From contig JBKPFS010000135.1 in the NCBI GenBank assembly GCA_046728935.1, forward strand, positions 1-24,167: a DNA stretch of 24,167 nucleotides, in the 5' to 3' direction. This DNA is from DATAFO01 sp046728935. Lineage in GTDB: Bacteria; Actinomycetota; Thermoleophilia; Solirubrobacterales; 70-9. Made by a program: the position numbers and the translations under genes. The notes under the pieces are model-generated. The model saw only the letters and a program-made list of their open reading frames with translations. It ran no database searches and was not told where the DNA came from. Shown here one piece after another: positions 8,095 to 14,829 of this stretch; positions within the stretch are counted from its first letter, which is position 1, and each line of letters begins with the position of its first letter.

Positions 8095-8280
8095 TGTCGC
8101 AGGAGAACGTCGAGGTCGTTTGCGACCATTTCGCGGCGGTGAACGAGCGGGAGTTCCCGCGCGCGATGAGCCACTGCGCGGAGGATGTGGAGCTCGTGGT
8201 GGACCCCGACGCGTTTCTCGAGCGCGGCACGTTCAGGGGCCGCGACGCGGTCGGGCAATGGTTCGCGAACTGGTTCTCCA
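8094..8280 (+). pseudogene. Truncated SnoaL-like (NTF2-fold) gene
   Basis: The frame opens MSQENVEVVCDHFAAVNERE and continues through FLERGTFRGRDAVGQWF, which is the N-terminal half of a SnoaL-like polyketide-cyclase/ketosteroid-isomerase-fold protein. Such proteins are normally about 120-150 residues. Here the family pattern stops after about 62 residues (ANWFST). From there the frame runs to 8417 only by reading antisense through the 3' end of the methyltransferase gene, giving an arginine-rich tail with no NTF2-fold character. The break coincides with the methyltransferase stop codon at 8281. I infer that a rearrangement joined foreign sequence into this gene and that the product is non-functional. 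An intact but divergent short protein of 107 residues is less likely. Confidence 0.7.
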
Positions 8281-9330
8281 CTAGAACGATTTGGCCGCCG
8301 CTTGAATGCCGACGCCGGGCACGGTTCGGAACCGGATCGGCCGCTTGGGCTCGAGACCTGCGCGCCGCTGCCACTCGGCGATCTCCTCGACCGCCCAGGT
8401 CCCGGACTGGCTGGTGAGCGCGAAGTAGAACTCGAGCAGGGCGCCGATCTGGCCCGCCTCCTTCGCCGTCGGCGGGCGGAATGCGTCGAGCACCGCGAAG
8501 ACCCCGCGCGGGCGAAGGGAGGCCGCGACCCGCGCTGCGAGCTCGCGGTTCTGCTCCTCGCTGAAGTGGTGGACGAGCTGGGCGACGAGCACGAGGTCGT
8601 ACACCTCGTGGCCGAGGTCGCTCGTTAGCGCGTCGCCGGCGCGGTGGGCGACGCGGTCGCCCATTCCTTCGGCCGCCAGCAGCGGAGCGGCCTGGGCCAC
8701 CGCCTCGGGCAGATCGAGCACCTCCGCGTGCAGCCCTTCGTGGCGGCGACAAAGCGCAACCGAGTAGTAGCCGTGCGAGCCGCCGATGTCGAGCATCCTG
8801 CGGGAGCCCTTGGGCACCGGCATCCGCTTCACGGCCTCCGCGCCAAATGCGTTCGCGGTCGCGCGCATCCCGCGCTGGTAGAGCTCCCACTCCTCCTCGG
8901 CTAGGTCCTGATCGTGAAGCTCGAGCGCTTCGCCCGTGCGGACGTAGTCCTCCGCGCTCTCCATCCAGTCCCATTCGAGGAACTGGAACAGCATCTTGTC
9001 GGCGAGCGAGTTCGGGCTGTCACGGAGCAGCCACTTGCGTGCCACCGGGGTCAACTCATACCGGCCGTCCGCCGCGCGCAGGTAGCCGGCACCGGCGAGC
9101 GCAAACAGAAGCTTCTCGGTCCCGACCGGGCTCGTTCCGCAGCGGGCCGCGACCTCGTTCGGCCTCGCGGGCCCCTCGGATACCGCCTCGAACACGCCGA
9201 GCCTCGTCCCGGCCATGATCAGCCGGGCGAGCGTGTAGGCAATCTGAGTCTCGAGGAGCGGCCGCGGCACCCGGTTGAGGCGCGCGATCACCCACTCAAC
9301 CGGGTTATCGGCGATCGCCCCAAGCCTCAC
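8281..9330 (-). CDS. SAM-dependent O-methyltransferase (plant-type/CrtF-like)
   Basis: This 349-residue protein has the two-domain layout of the O-methyltransferase family that includes hydroxyneurosporene and polyketide O-methyltransferases. An N-terminal winged-helix dimerisation domain (about 25-105) contains VAARCGTSPVGTEKLLFAL. A class I Rossmann domain follows with SAM motif I MLDIGGSHGYYS (Asp181, Gly183, Gly184), the acidic EVLDLPE after strand 2, and QLVHHFSEEQ (His254/His255), where the family places its catalytic base. It probably methylates a hydroxyl group on an aromatic or polyketide-like small molecule. The start is a GTG at 9330 with AGGGTGG just upstream. Only 14 nt separate it from the acylase gene stop, so the two are very probably co-transcribed. 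The substrate is unknown. Confidence 0.9.
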   Translation of the reverse strand: MRLGAIADNPVEWVIARLNRVPRPLLETQIAYTLARLIMAGTRLGVFEAVSEGPARPNEVAARCGTSPVGTEKLLFALAGAGYLRAADGRYELTPVARKWLLRDSPNSLADKMLFQFLEWDWMESAEDYVRTGEALELHDQDLAEEEWELYQRGMRATANAFGAEAVKRMPVPKGSRRMLDIGGSHGYYSVALCRRHEGLHAEVLDLPEAVAQAAPLLAAEGMGDRVAHRAGDALTSDLGHEVYDLVLVAQLVHHFSEEQNRELAARVAASLRPRGVFAVLDAFRPPTAKEAGQIGALLEFYFALTSQSGTWAVEEIAEWQRRAGLEPKRPIRFRTVPGVGIQAAAKSF

Positions 9331-9344
9331 GCCGCCACCCTACG

Positions 9345-11792
9345 TCAGGGACCCTTGCGCTGAAGCTCGATGACCTGCTGGAAGGTGGGACGGTTGGTGC
9401 TCGGGAAGGTGTTCGGCAAGAGCCCGGGCACGAACCCTGTGCGCGCCGCCGGCTTCCGCCACTTCGCTGGGTCGGCTTCGCCCAGCTCGGCCGTCAGGTC
9501 GTCCGCGACTTCGTGGACCGCAGCCCACAGCGACGATCGGCACGAGGCGAGCGAGCCGTTGCCGCAGTACGAGAGGTTGAACGGGTCGCGGACCCGGTCG
9601 CCCAGCAGCGTTCGCAGGTCCTTGTCGACGTAGGACTCGCCGGAGAGGCCGTTGAGGCCGCGAACCGCGTCCAGATCATCCGTGAGATCGCCGAACACGG
9701 GGCTCACAACGGTCTCCGCGATCGGCCGCCATAGCGCGTCCATGATCGCCGGCCCCGCCTCGTCATAGAGGCCGTCGCCGTCGGCGTCAAGACGCGGTGC
9801 GTCGCGCCGCACCCAGTCGTCGAGGATGTTCACGACGTTCTGGTCGCGGGCGCTCGGCGCCGTGCCGGTGCGCAGCATCCGGCTCACCACCGGCCAGACC
9901 GGTGATCGGACGTCCTCGGTGGCCGCGCGGTTCATGATCCCGACGACGTCGGTTAGCAACGCGTGCCGCGGCCACTGGTCGAAGAGCTCGACGCGGTGCA
10001 CGGAGCCGTAGGGCTCGTCGTCTCCGTGCATGAACCCGGGCGCCGAGCGGTTGTTCCAGTTGAGCAGCAGCCCTCCTGGGCCGTTGGTGTCGTGGGGGTG
10101 TTCGCGCTCGCTCAGGAAACCGGTCCACTCATAGCCGCCGTTGCCGATCGTCGGCAGGCGCCGGTCGAGCCCGGCAGGGCGCTCGGGAAGCCGGCCTGAG
10201 GAGAAGAACGACGTGAACTTCCGCGAGACGTAGCCCCAGTTGAACGTGAACTCGAACTTGTTTGCGATCTGCCAGAACCGTTGCGGCGTCGTCGCCTCAC
10301 CCTCCGTCATGTCTTTGAGCGCGGCGATGTTGAGCGCGTCGCGACCGAAGGTCGAGCGCTTCCGTGAGAGCGCGTACGCCTCACCGTCGACGGTCGCGGT
10401 GGCGAAGACCGAGCCGTGGACCGAGACCCTGTAGCGAATCGGCTGCCCGTTCAGGAGCCCGGCGTTGAAGTCATCGAACGCCCGGCACTCGCCCCGGTAC
10501 AGGTAGTGGGTCGACGACCGGGTGGGCGCGGAGCCGTCGGGCTCGCAGAGGCGCTCGGCGTAGACGTCGAGCACGTCGTGCCCGGCCGACGTCAGGCTCC
10601 AGGCGTAGTCCTCCGTGCGGCCAATCAGGATGTACATCGCAAGGCCCGGGACGCCGACGCCCTGCGCGTTGATGCCCGGCCCATGGAGGTCCATCTGCTC
10701 GACGATCTCCGGGTAGTAGTAGCCGAGTTGGGGCCCCATCACGGCCAGCGTGTTGCCCGTCGCGGAACGCTGGTGGGCGGTCAGGAGCCAGTTCGAGGCC
10801 TGTTTGCGGGCGGGTGCCGCGGCGGCCGCCGCGGCCGGCTGCGTCGGGTCGATGCTCTGGATGGACCCCGGATCTAGCTCGACCGATCCCGTCACGGGCC
10901 CGCCCGTGAGGGGCGGGTAGTCGAAGCGCTTGTCGATCGTGGTCGGCGCTTCCTCGTCGTCCGCGAGCATGACGTCGTCCCAGGCCTCGTACCCCCGGAC
11001 TGACCCGATCGACGCGCGAAGCTTGGCGAGGAGGTCGGCGTTCGCGGCCTCACCCCCGCCCCCGTGACCGAAGATCGACCCGATGAACGCGGTGACCGCC
11101 AGCACGTCGTTGACCGTCGCCGGCGGCTGGTTGATGTCGTGCGCCTGCCAGTAGGCGTTGATCCCGTCCGCGTAGGCCTGCGCATCGGCGAGGATCTGCC
11201 GGCCCTCGGCACCGTATGTGTCGACGAGAAGCTGACGCTGCCTCGTCACGAGCGCCTCGGCCTGCGCGCTGGGAACGAACGACTGAGCGCCCGTGACCAG
11301 CGAGAAGGCGTCGAGGTTGGGAATGTCAGCCACCGCAGCCCGGGCAGGCCCCCTGCCAAACTGGAGCAGCAACCCACGGTCTCGGGCGGTGGCCCAGCCG
11401 GCCCCGAAGGCGACGTCGGCGCGCGTCTCGCCATAGATGTGCGGAATCCCGTAGGAGTCGTAGATCAAGCGCAGGCCGGTCCTACCCGTCGGCTCCTCGT
11501 GAGCCTGCCCGGTCGGCTGGAAGTCCTCGGGGAGGAAGAAGCGCTCGATGTCGGCGTCGGTGATGTTGTCGCGCAGCGGGGTGAGCCCGCTGTAGAGGGG
11601 AAGCTGATCGGTCGAGTTCTGCGTGAACGGGATCCCGCCGTAGTTTCCGGGCGGCAGGATGTAGCGCGCCCGATCGCCGCCGTCGGCATGGCCGCGGTTT
11701 ACGCCCGGAGCAGCCGCCGCCACAGAGGCCGCCACCAAGATCGCGACCGCGGCCACGATGGCGACGAGGATCGACGCTCTGCCTTGCCTCAA
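9345..11792 (-). CDS. Secreted penicillin-acylase-family N-terminal nucleophile hydrolase
   Basis: This 815-residue protein begins with a signal peptide (hydrophobic 8-28, AAAA before PG). An alpha-chain region (YDSYGIPHIYGET, AFGAGWATARDR) is followed by an alanine-rich linker and KQASNW. Ser333 there is the expected autocleavage site and catalytic N-terminal nucleophile of the beta chain. LLLNWNNRS (Asn580/Asn581) matches the oxyanion region, and DADGDGLYDE (669-678) looks like a calcium-binding loop. Family members deacylate beta-lactams, acyl-homoserine lactones or lipopeptides outside the cytoplasm; the substrate cannot be assigned. The start codon is TTG, supported by an ideal AAGGAGG ribosome binding site 5 nt upstream. 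The gene is followed by the methyltransferase gene in a likely operon and lies downstream of the two-component genes. Confidence 0.93.
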   Translation of the reverse strand: MRQGRASILVAIVAAVAILVAASVAAAAPGVNRGHADGGDRARYILPPGNYGGIPFTQNSTDQLPLYSGLTPLRDNITDADIERFFLPEDFQPTGQAHEEPTGRTGLRLIYDSYGIPHIYGETRADVAFGAGWATARDRGLLLQFGRGPARAAVADIPNLDAFSLVTGAQSFVPSAQAEALVTRQRQLLVDTYGAEGRQILADAQAYADGINAYWQAHDINQPPATVNDVLAVTAFIGSIFGHGGGGEAANADLLAKLRASIGSVRGYEAWDDVMLADDEEAPTTIDKRFDYPPLTGGPVTGSVELDPGSIQSIDPTQPAAAAAAAPARKQASNWLLTAHQRSATGNTLAVMGPQLGYYYPEIVEQMDLHGPGINAQGVGVPGLAMYILIGRTEDYAWSLTSAGHDVLDVYAERLCEPDGSAPTRSSTHYLYRGECRAFDDFNAGLLNGQPIRYRVSVHGSVFATATVDGEAYALSRKRSTFGRDALNIAALKDMTEGEATTPQRFWQIANKFEFTFNWGYVSRKFTSFFSSGRLPERPAGLDRRLPTIGNGGYEWTGFLSEREHPHDTNGPGGLLLNWNNRSAPGFMHGDDEPYGSVHRVELFDQWPRHALLTDVVGIMNRAATEDVRSPVWPVVSRMLRTGTAPSARDQNVVNILDDWVRRDAPRLDADGDGLYDEAGPAIMDALWRPIAETVVSPVFGDLTDDLDAVRGLNGLSGESYVDKDLRTLLGDRVRDPFNLSYCGNGSLASCRSSLWAAVHEVADDLTAELGEADPAKWRKPAARTGFVPGLLPNTFPSTNRPTFQQVIELQRKGP

Positions 11793-11797
11793 GAGGG

Positions 11798-11804
11798 CCT
11801 CCTT
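11798..11804 (-). promoter_or_regulatory. Strong ribosome binding site fixing a TTG start
   Basis: On the minus strand AAGGAGG is followed by 5 nt and TTG at 11792. The signal peptide follows directly in frame. There is no competing ATG or GTG nearby, so the site decides the start of the acylase gene. Confidence 0.75.
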
Positions 11805-11808
11805 GCCC

Positions 11809-11822
11809 AGGCGGTACCGCCT
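11809..11822. promoter_or_regulatory. 14-bp perfect palindrome upstream of the acylase gene
   Basis: AGGCGGTACCGCCT is a perfect palindrome placed 17 nt before the TTG start and 4 nt before the ribosome binding site. It could be an operator or a leader hairpin controlling the acylase-methyltransferase pair. About one such palindrome is expected by chance in a window this size, so position is the main argument. Confidence 0.3.
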
Positions 11823-11862
11823 TGCGCCTGTGTACCCAGCTTGGAACCGCAGTCTTTCACAC

Positions 11863-11892
11863 GCGCCGCGGCTCCGTCCGGCGCCGCGGCGC
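11863..11892 (-). terminator. GC-rich hairpin after the two-component genes
   Basis: GCGCCGCGGC (11863-11872) pairs perfectly with GCCGCGGCGC (11883-11892), giving a 10-bp stem and 10-nt loop, beginning 31 nt past the stop of the NarL-type regulator. There is no T tract, as is common for hairpin terminators in high-GC actinobacteria. If it works, the acylase gene needs its own promoter between here and 11805. Confidence 0.4.
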
Positions 11893-11923
11893 CGGCGGCG
11901 AGAAGGCGCGGTCGAATTGCGTC

Positions 11924-12568
11924 TCAGGCCCGCAGGTACGTGAGCACGGCGAGCACGCGGCGATGGTCGCGGGGGCTGGTGGCCAGATCGAGCTTGCTGA
12001 AGATGCTGGTGATGTGCTTCTCGACCGCTCGCTCGGTGACCACCAGGTGCTCGGCGATCGCCTGGTTCGTGCGCCCCTCGGCGATCAGCTCGAGCACCTC
12101 GCGCTCGCGCGGGCTGAGCCGGTCCAGGGGGTCCTCGGTACGGCGGCGGCCGAGCAGCTGAGAGACCACCTCGGGGTCGAGGGCCGAGCCGCCCTCGGCG
12201 CCCCGGCGCACAGCCTCGATGAACCGGTCGATCTCCGCGACCCGGTCCTTGAGCAGATAGCCGACGCCCTCGGCATCGCTCTCGAGCAGCTCGACCGCGG
12301 CGCCCTCCTCGACGTACTGCGAGAGCACCAGCACGGCGACCCCTGGCAGCTCGGTCCGGATCTGCCGCGCCGCCCGCAAGCCGTCGTCGGTGTTCGTCGG
12401 CGGCATCCGCACGTCGACAATGGCGACGTCCGGCTTGTGCGCGCGCACCTTGCGCAGGAGATCCTCGGCGTCGCCGGCCTGGCCGACCACCTCCATTCCC
12501 GCATCCTCTAGCAAGCGCACCAGGCCCTCCCGCAGGAGCACGGAGTCGTCGGCGACGACTACGCGCAT
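11924..12568 (-). CDS. NarL/FixJ-type response regulator
   Basis: This 214-residue regulator has an N-terminal receiver domain with acidic residues Asp7/Asp8, phospho-acceptor Asp52 (AIVDVRMPP) and Lys107 (YLLKD). It is followed by a LuxR-type helix-turn-helix at about 150-195 (LSPREREVLELIAEGRTNQAIAEHL in two overlapping parts, then ERAVEKHI). It should be phosphorylated by the histidine kinase encoded immediately upstream, whose 3' end overlaps its start by 10 nt, implying translational coupling. Targets are unknown. The nearest candidates are the acylase-methyltransferase genes just downstream and the MMPL gene divergent from the operon, but this is inferred from position only. Confidence 0.95.
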   Translation of the reverse strand: MRVVVADDSVLLREGLVRLLEDAGMEVVGQAGDAEDLLRKVRAHKPDVAIVDVRMPPTNTDDGLRAARQIRTELPGVAVLVLSQYVEEGAAVELLESDAEGVGYLLKDRVAEIDRFIEAVRRGAEGGSALDPEVVSQLLGRRRTEDPLDRLSPREREVLELIAEGRTNQAIAEHLVVTERAVEKHITSIFSKLDLATSPRDHRRVLAVLTYLRA

Positions 12569-14319
12569 GGGATGACGGCGCGGATCACCGTCCCGGCACC
12601 CGGCGGGCTGATGACCTCCAGCCGCCCGTCTAGGGCCGCGACGCGGTCGGCGAGGCCACGGAGGCCAGAGCCCCCCTCGGGGTCGGCTCCCCCGACGCCA
12701 TCGTCTTTGACCTCGACCTCGATCCGGCCGTTGCGGCGGCTGACGCTCACGTGGGCACGCGATGCGTTCGCGTAGCGTGCCACGTTGGTGAGCGCCTCGG
12801 CGACCACGAAGTAGGAGGTCGACTCGATTGCCGGCGGAAGCCGCTCCGCGGGCGGCTCATCGAGCTCGACAGGCACCGGTGCCCGCCCGGCGAGCGCTTC
12901 GAGCGCCGGACGCAGGCCGCGGTCGCTCAGTACGGCGGGGTGAAGGCCACGGGCGAGCTCACGCAGCTCGGTCGTCGCCTCGCCGAGCTCGCGCGCCGTC
13001 TCCTCGAGCAGCTCCTTCGCCTCCGCCGGGTCGGTATCGACCTTCGCGCCCGCGAGTCGCAGGTTGAGCGCCAGCGACACCAGGCGCTGCTGGGCGCCGT
13101 CGTGAAGGTCGCGCTCCACGCGGCGACGCTCCTCGTCGGCGGCCTGCACGATCCGCGCCCGCGAGGCGCGCAGCTCCTCCACCCGCGCGCGCAGCTCGAC
13201 GTTCAGCCGTTCGTTCTCCAGAGCCAGGCTCGCGGCGGCGGCGACCGTCTGCACGAGCTGGGGCTCGATGTCGAGCGACGCGTCGTGGCAGATCACGGCC
13301 ACCTTCCTGCCCTCGTGCTCGACCTCCGTACATGTGATCGCGCCGTCGCGAGTGGGCAGCTCGACGCCATGTCCGGCGGGGTCGACGTAACGACCCTGCT
13401 CCGGAAGCCAGTACGCAAGCGAGAGCGACGGGTCGGCGAGGGCCTCGGCGAGCGAGTCGCGCAGGCCGTGACGGCGGTCGGCCTCGCCCAGCTGCGCGAC
13501 CAGGTTGCTCACGGCCGCGGCGCGTGACAGCCGCGAGTTCAGGAGGCCGACGAGGAAGGCGAACGGCACTGACGCCATCGCCGCGGCGCCGAGGGTGTCG
13601 ATCACGTCCTCGGCCGTGCCATCCGGGACGCCGGTGACGTCGCCGACCAGGCTGAGGCCGAGCAGGAACGCCGTAACCACCCCCGCGAGCAGCACAGGCG
13701 TCAGCGCGCTGCGAGTCGGGGGCGAGGCGGCGCGCCAGCGGCGCATCAGCAGAACCGCGATCCCGCTGAGGCCGAAGATGCCGATCAGCGACTGCAGGCC
13801 GAACGCGATGCCCGACACGACGACTTGGTCGCTGATCATCAGGACGTTGGCCGGGCAGCCGTCGCAGACATCGGGGTCGGTCGTGTCAAGGAACAGGACC
13901 CCGAGCGCCTGCATGACGGTCGTGTCGAAATAGGCGAGCCCGACGAGGATGCGCTCCCACCGGGTCTCGAGGCGGCCCGAGGGAAACGCGACCAGCATGT
14001 GGAGCAGCAAGGCGTACGACACGGCGCCGAACAGGCCGCCGATCGCGAACAGGCCGGGAACGTCGGAGTTGGTGAGCCCCGCGATAAACCAAACGAAGCC
14101 GACCGCGGTCATCAGGGCGCCGAAGCGATTGTCGGGCCGGCGCCACCATGCGAAGAGGCCGGTGGCGATGAACGACCAACCGATCAACGGCGTGAACACC
14201 ACCGCGCCGGTCTGCACGTCGTCGGCGTGGTCGCTCGAGACGGCGATCGCCAGGCTGATCACGCCCGCGACGAAACCGGCAAGCGCGATGCCGATCAGCG
14301 CCTGGCGCAAGGACGTCAT
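12559..14319 (-). CDS. Membrane-bound HisKA_3 sensor histidine kinase
   Basis: This 586-residue kinase starts with about eight hydrophobic segments (residues 8-260). They enclose an extracytoplasmic loop with a conserved-looking CDGC pair (Cys152, Cys155). A GAF-like region without clear ligand residues (about 275-370) and a short coiled coil (368-400) come next. The HisKA_3 dimerisation helix has the phospho-accepting His406 in ERDLHDGAQQR. The ATPase domain shows an N box (Asn512), KDDGVGGAD (Asp540) and GSGLRGLADRV. This is the NarX/DesK-type kinase class that pairs with NarL-type regulators, here encoded directly downstream. Its ATG overlaps the stop of the receiver gene (ATGA), so all three genes are translationally linked. 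Confidence 0.95.
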   Translation of the reverse strand: MTSLRQALIGIALAGFVAGVISLAIAVSSDHADDVQTGAVVFTPLIGWSFIATGLFAWWRRPDNRFGALMTAVGFVWFIAGLTNSDVPGLFAIGGLFGAVSYALLLHMLVAFPSGRLETRWERILVGLAYFDTTVMQALGVLFLDTTDPDVCDGCPANVLMISDQVVVSGIAFGLQSLIGIFGLSGIAVLLMRRWRAASPPTRSALTPVLLAGVVTAFLLGLSLVGDVTGVPDGTAEDVIDTLGAAAMASVPFAFLVGLLNSRLSRAAAVSNLVAQLGEADRRHGLRDSLAEALADPSLSLAYWLPEQGRYVDPAGHGVELPTRDGAITCTEVEHEGRKVAVICHDASLDIEPQLVQTVAAAASLALENERLNVELRARVEELRASRARIVQAADEERRRVERDLHDGAQQRLVSLALNLRLAGAKVDTDPAEAKELLEETARELGEATTELRELARGLHPAVLSDRGLRPALEALAGRAPVPVELDEPPAERLPPAIESTSYFVVAEALTNVARYANASRAHVSVSRRNGRIEVEVKDDGVGGADPEGGSGLRGLADRVAALDGRLEVISPPGAGTVIRAVIPCA

Positions 14320-14669
14320 GGCAAGAGCTCCGCCATGCTCGCCCCCGAGAGCTGATCCTTGGGCAGGAAGCCGCGGGCGCCACTGCGGACGATCAGCTCA
14401 GCGGAGTCGGACCAGTCGCGGCTCGAGATCAAGACCACCGCGGGCGCGTCCCCGTCCGCGGTGATCTGCGCCGCGACATCGAAGCCGTCGAGATCGGGCA
14501 GCTGGACGTCGAGCAGGACGATGTCGGGGCGCAGCCGCCGCGCCTCGTCGAGCGCCGTCTGCCCATCGCCGGCCTCGCCGACCACCTCGTAGCCCTCGGC
14601 CTCGAGCAGCATCCGCGCGCGGGCGCGGAACGCGTCGTGGTCGTCGACGACTAGGACGGTCTGAGACAC
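14316..14669 (-). CDS. Stand-alone receiver-domain response regulator
   Basis: This 117-residue protein is a receiver domain only: Asp9/Asp10, phospho-acceptor Asp54 (VLLDVQLPD), Ser/Ser in the ISSRD switch position and Lys104 (FLPKD). There is no output domain, so it may act as a phosphate sink, a partner of the kinase, or through protein contacts. The GTG at 14669 is chosen because the domain starts right after it and a GGGAGA ribosome binding site lies 8 nt upstream. A longer frame to 14807 would add 46 residues of low-complexity sequence. Its TGA overlaps the ATG of the kinase gene. Confidence 0.88.
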   Translation of the reverse strand: MSQTVLVVDDHDAFRARARMLLEAEGYEVVGEAGDGQTALDEARRLRPDIVLLDVQLPDLDGFDVAAQITADGDAPAVVLISSRDWSDSAELIVRSGARGFLPKDQLSGASMAELLP

Positions 14670-14704
14670 GCACCGATTCTCCCGCAGAGCGGCCGCTTTG
14701 CCCA

Positions 14705-14718
14705 TGCGGATAACCGCA
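14705..14718. repeat. Short inverted repeat between receiver and MMPL genes
   Basis: TGCGG (14705-14709) and CCGCA (14714-14718) flank ATAA in the 160-nt gap between the divergent two-component operon and the second MMPL gene. TTTGCCC also occurs twice nearby. This is a weak operator candidate with no further support. Confidence 0.15.
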
Positions 14719-14829
14719 CCCGCGGGCGGCGGTTTGCCCGCGTCCGAAACGCCTGCTGGCCGCATTGGAGCGAGGGCGCCGCGCTGGGACCCTGGCGCCG
14801 TTCCCATTCCCGCAACTCAAGGAGTGACC

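Noticed and set aside
7184..8974. 596-residue minus-strand open frame across the oxidoreductase and methyltransferase
   Set aside because: It crosses several well-supported genes and shows no recognisable fold; GC-driven absence of stops explains it.
14698..14829. N-terminal extension of the second MMPL gene from an ATG at 14698
   Set aside because: The added 44 residues are proline- and glycine-rich and non-hydrophobic, and a proper ribosome binding site lies before the ATG at 14830.
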